The translations under genes were made by a program, and so were the position numbers. Shown one piece after another: positions 1 through 5,044 of a DNA stretch of 5,594 bases (its first letter is position 1; every line of letters begins with the position of its first letter). Source of the DNA: Rhizorhabdus sp. (GTDB lineage Bacteria > Pseudomonadota > Alphaproteobacteria > Sphingomonadales > Sphingomonadaceae); assembly GCA_004297635.1 (NCBI GenBank), contig SCUQ01000034.1, positions 1 to 5,594 of the forward strand. Direction: 5' to 3'. The notes beneath the pieces were generated by a model. The model made no database searches. It had not been told where the DNA came from and saw only the letters and a program-made list of their open reading frames with translations.

Positions 1-584
1 CCGGCAAAGATGCAGGGCTGATCATCGCCGCCCGGCCGGGGATGCTGCGACGTTTCCTCCGGCGCGGCGGCGCGCTTGCCGACCGCGATCGATTCCCCCG
101 TCAGCAGCGATTCGTCGACCTCCAGATCGATGGCTTCGAGCAGGACGGCATCGGCCGCGACGCGATCGCCCTGCTGCAGCACCATGACGTCGCCGACGAC
201 GATATCGGTGCCGGCGATCCGGGTGACGACACCATCGCGTACGACCATCGCGCGCGGCGCGGACAGGTCGCGCATCGCCGCCAGGACATGTTCGGTGCGG
301 CTCTCCTGAAAAACCGTCATGAGCACCGAAAAGCTCGCAAAAGCGAGCAGGATGAGGGCTTCGGCCCGGTCGCCGAGCAGCAGATAGACGCCGCCGCCGA
401 GCAGCAGCAGCGCGAGCATCGGCTCCTTCAGCGTTTCCGCGACGATCGACAGGATCGATCGGGATGCGCCGCGCGGCAGGATGTTGGCGCCCTGCGCGGC
501 GAGCCGTGCCGCCGCTTCCGACGAGGAAAGGCCGCTGAGCCGGTCGACCAGGGACAGTGACGTGATCGGATCAGCGCCGGGCAT
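1..584 (-). CDS. Cation-transporting P-type ATPase, N-terminal part (cut by window edge)
   Basis: This is an integral inner-membrane ATP-driven cation pump; only the first 194 codons are in the window and the gene runs off the left edge. Residues about 10-50 resemble the cation-ATPase N-terminal domain. Two hydrophobic segments follow (about 54-70 and 75-92), then the actuator domain begins with a QESRTE stretch near 93-98. The actuator carries the dephosphorylation motif DESLLTGES at about 158-165, preceded by the usual GDRVAAD at 139-145. The order N-domain, TM1-TM2, actuator and the lack of any heavy-metal-binding CxxC domain point to the P2/P3-like group (Ca, Mg, Na/K or H pumps) rather than P1B metal exporters; the ion cannot be told because the DKTGT site and the TM4-TM6 ligands lie outside. 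The ATG at 584-582 overlaps the end of the upstream RNase gene by 14 bp, with no clear Shine-Dalgarno, suggesting translational coupling. Family confidence is high, substrate unknown. Confidence 0.93.
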   Translation of the reverse strand, partial: MPGADPITSLSLVDRLSGLSSSEAAARLAAQGANILPRGASRSILSIVAETLKEPMLALLLLGGGVYLLLGDRAEALILLAFASFSVLMTVFQESRTEHVLAAMRDLSAPRAMVVRDGVVTRIAGTDIVVGDVMVLQQGDRVAADAVLLEAIDLEVDESLLTGESIAVGKRAAAPEETSQHPRPGGDDQPCIFA

Positions 585-2193
585 GGCGGGGCCGGTCTGA
601 CCGGCTTGCCCGCCGCCGGGCGCCGTGATCGGCGCGGTGCGCGGCCATGTCGTCGATGATCCTGCGCATCCGGCGGATGGCGTCGCGCCGCGCCGCCTCG
701 TCGGAGATGCGCTGCAGGTCGCGTTTCAGATTGACGGCGAAATCCGCATAGTCGTTCTGCCAATCGCCCGAGATGACCTGCTGGACCTCGTCGATGCCGG
801 TGCACAGGCGCGCGGCGGGCTCACCCGCGCGCAGCCGGTATCGCTCGCCGATGGCGGGGACGATGGTGTGCGTCGATGCCTCGAACGCGCCCTTCAGCGA
901 GCCGAGGGCGGCGGCTTCGCCATGCGAGAAGAAGAGGCTGCCCCGGATCGGCCGGCGTGCCTCGACCCAGCGGATCAGATCGCCGCGATCGGCATGTGCC
1001 GAATAGCTTTCGATCCGGCGGATCGTCGCGCGGACGGCCAGATCGCGCCCCGATATCCGTACCCGCCGGGCGCCATCGACGATGGTTCGGCCCAGCGACC
1101 CCTGAGCCTGATAGCCGACGAACAGCACCGTCGAATCGCGCCGGGGAAGGTTGTGGACGAGATGGTGCCGCACGCGCCCGCCCTCGCACATGCCCGATCC
1201 CGCCAGGATGACGGCGCCCGACATCTGGTTCAGGCTCATCGATTCACTGGTGCTTTCGACATAGTGAAAGGCGCTGTTGCGGAACACCGCGCCATTGTCC
1301 GTATCGGGCGGCGCATGTTTGGCGAAGACCGACGTCGCGCGGCTGGCGAGCGGTGAATCGATGAAGACCGGCCTCGCCGCGAGCACGCCCCGGTCGAACA
1401 GCGTCGCGATGTCGAGCAGCAGTTCCTGGGTCCGTTCCACCGCGAAGGCGGGGATGATCAGATTGCCGCCCCGTTCGAGCGCGGCGCGCACCTCGGCGCC
1501 GAGCAGCGCCAGCCGCTGTTCGGAATCGACATCCTGCCGCTCCCGGTCGCCATAGGTGGATTCGCAGATGATGTGGTCTACGCCGGCGGGGGCTTCGGCC
1601 GGCCGTTCGAGGCTCTTCACGTCCGGGCCGAGATCGCCCGAGAACAGCACCGACAGGTCGCCCGCGGCAAGCTCGACCGATGCCGCGCCCAGGATATGCC
1701 CGGCGTTCCAGAAGCGGGCGCGCAGCCCCGGCGCGGGATCGAACCATTGATCGAGATCGACCGATCGCGTCAGGCCGAGCGCGATATCGGCATCGGCGAC
1801 GGTGTAGAGCGGATCGATGGGGGGCTCGTCGGCCCGATCGGCGCGGCGATTGCGGCGCGCGGCGTCGCCCTCCTGCAGCCGGGCGGAATCGGCCAGCATA
1901 TAGTGAAGGAGGTCACGGGTCGGCTCCGTGCACCAGATCGGGCCGGAGAAGCCTTGCGCGGCGAGACGCGGCAGCAGGCCGCTATGATCGATATGGGCAT
2001 GGGTGAGGATGACCGCGTCGATCCTGCCCGGCTGGAACCGGAAGGGCCCGTAGTTCAGCCGCTCCAGCCCACGCGAACCCTGAAACAGCCCGCAGTCGAT
2101 CAGGATGCGGCTATTGCCGTGCTTCACCTCCATGCAGGATCCCGTCACCGTCTGGGCCGCGCCGTGGAAGCCAAGCTCGATTTCATCCGCCAT
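571..2193 (-). CDS. MBL-fold / beta-CASP ribonuclease-like protein (CPSF73/Ysh1 type)
   Basis: A 540-residue cytoplasmic metallo-beta-lactamase-fold hydrolase of the beta-CASP group, whose members are zinc-dependent RNA endo/exonucleases. Visible motifs: HAHIDH at about 65-70 (motif II), GHILGAAS at 165-172 (motif III His), FSGDLG at 184-189 (motif IV Asp), CESTYGDR near 210-217 (motif A), PAFAVERTQELL near 248-259 (motif B region), GSGMCEGGRVRHHL near 332-345, YSAHADR near 397-403 (motif C His) and SHGE near 423-426. All metal ligands expected for the family appear present, so it should be active. After the usual end of the fold (about 470) there is an extension of some 70 residues rich in Arg that the core does not need. 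Start choice: ATG at 2193 has GGAGA at an ideal 6-nt distance; in-frame ATGs at 2199 and 2220 would give 542 or 549 residues but are placed worse. It lies 84 bp after the HdeD gene and overlaps the ATPase gene by 14 bp. RNA target unknown. Confidence 0.95.
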   Translation of the reverse strand: MADEIELGFHGAAQTVTGSCMEVKHGNSRILIDCGLFQGSRGLERLNYGPFRFQPGRIDAVILTHAHIDHSGLLPRLAAQGFSGPIWCTEPTRDLLHYMLADSARLQEGDAARRNRRADRADEPPIDPLYTVADADIALGLTRSVDLDQWFDPAPGLRARFWNAGHILGAASVELAAGDLSVLFSGDLGPDVKSLERPAEAPAGVDHIICESTYGDRERQDVDSEQRLALLGAEVRAALERGGNLIIPAFAVERTQELLLDIATLFDRGVLAARPVFIDSPLASRATSVFAKHAPPDTDNGAVFRNSAFHYVESTSESMSLNQMSGAVILAGSGMCEGGRVRHHLVHNLPRRDSTVLFVGYQAQGSLGRTIVDGARRVRISGRDLAVRATIRRIESYSAHADRGDLIRWVEARRPIRGSLFFSHGEAAALGSLKGAFEASTHTIVPAIGERYRLRAGEPAARLCTGIDEVQQVISGDWQNDYADFAVNLKRDLQRISDEAARRDAIRRMRRIIDDMAAHRADHGARRRASRSDRPRHARR

Positions 2194-2277
2194 CGACATT
2201 CTCCGGTTGGTTCGCGGCATAGGCCGCCCGGCGCAGGCGAAGGGCCTGCCGCACCGGTGCCATGGGTTGTTCGCCGA
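2194..2277. other. Intercistronic gap between HdeD and beta-CASP genes, with small hairpin and palindrome
   Basis: 84 bp without a gene. It holds a 6-bp stem with 5-nt loop (GCAGGC 2233-2238, GCCTGC 2244-2249) and, directly beside it, the 10-bp palindrome GCACCGGTGC (2251-2260). There is no T-run after the stem on either strand, so it does not look like an intrinsic terminator; an RNA processing or stability element is possible. In GC-rich DNA such short repeats can be chance. Confidence 0.35.
2200..2205 (-). promoter_or_regulatory. Ribosome binding site deciding the beta-CASP start
   Basis: On the minus strand a GGAGA run ends 6 nt before the ATG at 2193. It lies essentially on top of the ATG at 2199 and downstream of the ATG at 2220, so the 540-residue product is preferred. 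Confidence 0.6.
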
Positions 2278-2841
2278 TCAGCCGACCGGCCGGGGCGCGA
2301 GACGGAGCACGATACCGGTGAAGAGGAGCGTCAGGCCCTGGATGACCAGGTCGATCGCGATGCAGAAGCCGATCACCCACAGCGCATCCTGGGTCCAGTC
2401 CACGCCGATCGCCGCGGCGGCCATCAGCGAGGCCGCGCCGGAGATCAGGACGGAATTGCTGCGAAGCTGCCCACCGACGACGAGGCGGCTGAGCCCCGAG
2501 AGGCCGAGGCTGATCGCGAGCATCAGCGTGAGCAGTCGTTCACCGAACACGGGCTCGACCAGGATCGTGATTCCGGCGAGGCCGTAGAAGACGCTGCTGA
2601 AGATCCAGAAATGATGCTTGTCCGGATGACGTATGCCCAGCGCATGGGCGATGCCCAGCGCACCGCCGATCAGCATGATCGCACCGATCACGAATGTGCT
2701 GATCATCGACGCCACGATCAGATGTCCGAGCGCGAGGATACCGAGCCCGAGCAGGGCCACACCGGCGCCCAGAAACCAGAACCAGGACGGCCGATATTGT
2801 CCGCCCAGTTCGGGATCGAGGGTCTCCATATGGATCGACAT
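2278..2841 (-). CDS. HdeD family (DUF308) membrane protein
   Basis: A 187-residue polytopic inner-membrane protein with about six helices (roughly 20-38, 42-66, 77-95, 101-122, 130-147, 152-177), arranged as three consecutive helix pairs typical of the HdeD/DUF308 family. The first 19 residues are polar and probably cytoplasmic. E. coli HdeD contributes to acid resistance at high cell density; the molecular mechanism of the family is not established, so function here is by family only. The start at 2841 is supported by a strong GAGGAGG Shine-Dalgarno 9 nt upstream; an internal ATG at codon 5 is the only nearby alternative. It is the first gene of the leftward set and faces the shared control region; the beta-CASP gene follows after 84 bp, so the two are probably co-transcribed. 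The symbol hdeD is not assigned because orthology with the enteric gene cannot be shown from sequence alone. Confidence 0.9.
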   Translation of the reverse strand: MSIHMETLDPELGGQYRPSWFWFLGAGVALLGLGILALGHLIVASMISTFVIGAIMLIGGALGIAHALGIRHPDKHHFWIFSSVFYGLAGITILVEPVFGERLLTLMLAISLGLSGLSRLVVGGQLRSNSVLISGAASLMAAAAIGVDWTQDALWVIGFCIAIDLVIQGLTLLFTGIVLRLAPRPVG

Positions 2842-2850
2842 CGCGAAATT

Positions 2851-2857
2851 CCTCCTC
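2851..2857 (-). promoter_or_regulatory. Strong ribosome binding site of the HdeD-family gene
   Basis: On the minus strand GAGGAGG, 9 nt before the ATG at 2841. It is the strongest Shine-Dalgarno sequence in the window. Confidence 0.7.
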
Positions 2858-2898
2858 GCTGACGCCGTCTGGATCGCCTGTTCCGGGCGCTGCCGACA

Positions 2899-2914
2899 TT
2901 CGTAAGATTACGAA
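2899..2914. promoter_or_regulatory. Perfect 16-bp inverted repeat, probable operator
   Basis: TTCGTAAGATTACGAA: arms TTCGTAA and TTACGAA separated by GA, all 7 pairs matching. Read as TTCGT-N6-ACGAA it has the 5-6-5 geometry of CRP-type sites; it is not an FNR/FixK consensus (TTGAT-N4-ATCAA). Its centre (2906.5) lies about 41 bp before the start site predicted from the downstream -10 element. The binding protein is unknown. Confidence 0.6.
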
Positions 2915-2934
2915 GGCCGCATCCGTAAACTCAC

Positions 2935-2940
2935 TAATAT
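2935..2940 (+). promoter_or_regulatory. Putative -10 element of the rightward (Usp) promoter
   Basis: TAATAT, a one-mismatch match to TATAAT-type elements in otherwise GC-rich DNA, about 66 bp before the Usp start codon. The bases 16-18 bp upstream (around 2912-2917) do not resemble TTGACA, so the promoter would need an activator. Predicted transcription start is about 2947; leader about 59 nt. Confidence 0.4.
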
Positions 2941-2994
2941 TCCGGACATACGTCGTTCCTTAGCCATTCTTCATCCCGCATCCGCCGGGAGCGA

Positions 2995-3000
2995 TGGAGG
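2995..3000 (+). promoter_or_regulatory. Ribosome binding site deciding the Usp start
   Basis: TGGAGG, 5 nt before the ATG at 3006. It overlaps the alternative ATG at 2994, which makes that upstream start unlikely. Confidence 0.7.
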
Positions 3001-3005
3001 CGATC

Positions 3006-3809
3006 ATGAAAAACATTCTTCTGCTTGTTCACGATGATGACGGCCAGGAGGCGCGCCTGCAGGCCGCGCTGGATGTGACGCGGGCCGTCAACGGTCATCT
3101 GACCTGCCTGGACGTGACGATGTTGCCCGTCATGGCAGGAGACTATTGGGTCGGTGCCGGGACGGCGATGTTGCTCGAGGATGAGCGCGTGCGCGAGGCG
3201 GTCAATCGCGAGAAGATCGAAGCGCGTATCGGCCATGAGGGCGTGGCCTGGACGTGGATCGATGCAACGGGCGACCTGGCGATCTGTATCGAGCGGGCAT
3301 CGGTGCTGACCGACCTGATCGTCGTGAACCGCCGGATCGACGGCTTTCCCGTACCGGACATGCGCAACCTTGCCGCCGAGCTGATCCTGAAAAGCGGCAA
3401 ACCGATCCTCGCCATTCCATCGACGGCGGACCATTTTACCGTCGCCGGGCGTGTGCTGGTCGCCTGGAACGGGTCGCATGAAGCCGATGCGGCGCTGCGG
3501 GCCGCGGTGCCGCTGCTGGGCCTCGCCACGCATGTCACGATCTTCGAGGTGGACGATGGCACGGTAAAGGTTCCGGCGGAGCATGCCGCCGCCTATCTGT
3601 CCCGTCATGGCATCCATGCGCTGGTCGTGCGGCAGGAGAATCAGGCCGTCGTCGCGGAGGATCTGATCCTGGAGGCGGTCCGCCAGCGGCAGATCGATTA
3701 TGTGGTGATGGGCGGTTTCGGCCATTCGCGCTTCCGCGAAGCACTGTGCGGCGGCGTGTCGCGCAAGATGCTGACCGCGAGCCCGGTACCGGTCCTCCTC
3801 GCGCATTGA
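3006..3809 (+). CDS. Universal stress protein, tandem UspA-like domains
   Basis: A 267-residue soluble cytoplasmic protein built of two Usp (Rossmann-like) halves. The N-terminal half (about 1-140) starts with the typical MKNILLLVHDD strand and ends with KPILAIPS but lacks a recognisable ATP-binding loop. The C-terminal half (about 148-267) starts RVLVAWNGSHEADAALRAA and carries the G-x2-G-x9-G loop at 236-249, followed by Gly250 where ATP-binding members usually have Ser/Thr, then ends SPVPVLLAH. Nucleotide binding is therefore possible but not certain. Usp proteins are induced by starvation, oxygen limitation and other stresses; their targets are mostly unknown. Start choice: ATG at 3006 has TGGAGG 5 nt upstream, whereas the in-frame ATG at 2994 has its purine stretch only 2 nt away. 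It is first in the rightward set and its stop codon lies 2 bp before the transpeptidase start, so the pair should be co-transcribed. Confidence 0.94.
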   Translation: MKNILLLVHDDDGQEARLQAALDVTRAVNGHLTCLDVTMLPVMAGDYWVGAGTAMLLEDERVREAVNREKIEARIGHEGVAWTWIDATGDLAICIERASVLTDLIVVNRRIDGFPVPDMRNLAAELILKSGKPILAIPSTADHFTVAGRVLVAWNGSHEADAALRAAVPLLGLATHVTIFEVDDGTVKVPAEHAAAYLSRHGIHALVVRQENQAVVAEDLILEAVRQRQIDYVVMGGFGHSRFREALCGGVSRKMLTASPVPVLLAH

Positions 3810-3811
3810 CG

Positions 3812-4942
3812 ATGTCGGCCTATTGGCGGCTGGCGGCCTGTGTCCTGGCCTGCCTCGTTCCGCCGGCAGTGCCCGCGGCGGAGGTGCAACCGGCGGCGCG
3901 CTGGAGCATGGACAATGTCCGTGCGCTGCTCGACGTCCTCGCCGCGGTGCCGGCCGAAGGGCTGAATCCGGACGACTATGGTGCCGCGGCGCTGCAGGCC
4001 GCAGCCGACCGCCAGGATGCCAGGCTGTCGGATCTGGCCGATGCAGCCGCGCTGTCGCTCGCCCATGATTTCTACGAGGGGCGCCAGCCGCTGAGCGCCC
4101 GGCCCGATTGGCATTTCGTGCGCCAGCCCGTCGATTACCGCCCCTGGCTGGACGAGGTGACGGCATCCCGCAGCGTGCCGGGCAGTTTCGCGAAGTTGCT
4201 GCCGCAGAATGCGGACTATTCCGGGCTGCGCAAAGGGCTGGAGCGGTGCCGCGTCACCCGGCTCGATTGCGCGGCGATCGAGGCGAATCTTGATCGCTGG
4301 CGGGCGCTCCCCCGCATGTTCGGGCGGCGCTATCTGTGGGTGAATGTTCCGGCCTATCGGCTGGACCTGATCGAGAATGGCGCCGTCATTGCCAGTCACA
4401 GGGTCATCGTCGGCAAGCCGGGTTCCCGGACACCGCTGTTTCGCGCGATGGTGACCGGCGTCACCGCCAACCCCTGGTGGAACGTCCCTTGCAGCATCGT
4501 CGACGAAAGCATCGGCAAGCTGGTGCGCACCAACCCCGGCGAAGCCGCCCGCCGCGGCTTCGTCGCCACCACCGATGCGCAGGGCAAGCTTGTCGTCCGC
4601 CAGAAACCCGGCCCCGGCAACGCGCTGGGGCAGCTGAAACTGGAAATGCCGAATCCCTACAGCGTCTTCATCCATGACACCCCTTCGCGCGGCCTGTTCG
4701 CGCGGGATGCCCGCGCATTGTCGCACGGCTGCATTCGGACCGAAGCGCCGGACATGCTCGCGCGGGTCCTGCTCGGCCGGGAGCGGGCGGAGGGGCTGGA
4801 CAGGGCGCTGATGACCGGCACGACCACGACCATCCCTCTTGCGGAACCGCTGCCGGTCTATGTGGTCTATCTGACGGTCGAACCGGACCCCGCCGCCGCC
4901 GGTGCGGTGGTGCGCCATCGCGATATCTATCCTGGCTACTGA
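3812..4942 (+). CDS. L,D-transpeptidase, YcbB/LdtD-like, lacking a PG-binding domain
   Basis: A 376-residue exported enzyme predicted to form 3-3 cross-links in peptidoglycan or attach proteins to it, using a catalytic cysteine in the periplasm. Residues 1-23 look like a Sec signal peptide (hydrophobic core about 7-20, possible cleavage after VPA near 20-22). A YcbB-type scaffold region follows (about 34-165, with GLNPDDY at 50-56 and FYEGRQPLSARP at 87-98). The YkuD catalytic domain spans about 174-355, with RYLWVNVPAYRLDLIENG, PWWNVP, IHDTP (His288) and SHGCIR (His305, Cys307, Arg309). The catalytic set is complete. E. coli YcbB is about 615 residues and carries a peptidoglycan-binding domain; here the scaffold passes directly into the catalytic domain. 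Start choice: ATG at 3812 gives the signal peptide; the frame stays open upstream to a GTG at 3746, but that would prepend 22 charged residues. There is no clear Shine-Dalgarno, so initiation probably depends on termination of the stress-protein gene 2 bp before. Confidence 0.93.
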   Translation: MSAYWRLAACVLACLVPPAVPAAEVQPAARWSMDNVRALLDVLAAVPAEGLNPDDYGAAALQAAADRQDARLSDLADAAALSLAHDFYEGRQPLSARPDWHFVRQPVDYRPWLDEVTASRSVPGSFAKLLPQNADYSGLRKGLERCRVTRLDCAAIEANLDRWRALPRMFGRRYLWVNVPAYRLDLIENGAVIASHRVIVGKPGSRTPLFRAMVTGVTANPWWNVPCSIVDESIGKLVRTNPGEAARRGFVATTDAQGKLVVRQKPGPGNALGQLKLEMPNPYSVFIHDTPSRGLFARDARALSHGCIRTEAPDMLARVLLGRERAEGLDRALMTGTTTTIPLAEPLPVYVVYLTVEPDPAAAGAVVRHRDIYPGY

Positions 4943-5044
4943 GGACGAATGGGTCGGATCCGACGCGCCACGCCCTAAGTATCTTTCCCAACAGTCCTCC
5001 CTGCGATCGGCCGATAGCTTCGGCGGATCGGCTGGAGAATGGAC
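4943..5044 (+). other. Intergenic gap before the flavodoxin-like gene, with two palindromes
   Basis: 102 bp with no gene. It contains the perfect 12-bp palindrome GTCGGATCCGAC (4953-4964), the 10-bp palindrome ATCGGCCGAT (5006-5015) and a 6-bp stem GCCGAT/ATCGGC (5010-5015 with 5027-5032, 11-nt loop) just before the ribosome binding site. No T-run follows any of them and I see no convincing -35/-10 pair, so neither a terminator nor a promoter can be assigned. Confidence 0.35.
5034..5037 (+). promoter_or_regulatory. Ribosome binding site deciding the flavodoxin-like start
   Basis: GGAG, 7 nt before the ATG at 5045 and only 1 nt before the ATG at 5039; favours the later start. Confidence 0.55.

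Larger units (their letters stand above)
2842..3005. promoter_or_regulatory. Divergent intergenic control region (HdeD gene leftward, Usp gene rightward)
   Basis: The only place in the window from which both gene sets can be driven. It is clearly more AT-rich around 2895-2960 than the flanking genes. It holds a perfect dyad (2899-2914), a TAATAT element (2935-2940) and the two ribosome binding sites at its ends. No gene is visible inside it. Regulation from a shared site is inferred from the layout. Confidence 0.75.

Noticed and set aside
42..560. 172-residue open frame on the plus strand
   Set aside because: Antisense to the P-type ATPase, whose TGES motif and two membrane segments are clear on the other strand.
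1573..2862. 429-residue open frame on the plus strand
   Set aside because: Antisense to the beta-CASP and HdeD genes, which are convincingly coding; the translation is Arg/Asp/Gln-rich and featureless.
2880..2959. GGAAC on the minus strand (2884-2880 and 2959-2955) as EcfG general stress promoters for the HdeD gene
   Set aside because: The -35 GGAAC is present twice, but 16-17 bases further neither copy has the required GTT-type -10, and the first lies too close to the start codon.
3812..3853. Lipoprotein signal (LAAC or VLAC) in the transpeptidase
   Set aside because: The cysteines at positions 10 and 14 leave too short a hydrophobic stretch before them; an ordinary Sec signal peptide ending near residue 22 fits better.
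2934..4166. 410-residue open frame on the minus strand
   Set aside because: Covers the control region and is antisense to the Usp and transpeptidase genes; low-complexity shadow translation.
4953..4964. Palindrome after the transpeptidase gene as an intrinsic terminator
   Set aside because: No loop and no T-run follows, and the next gene is in the same direction.
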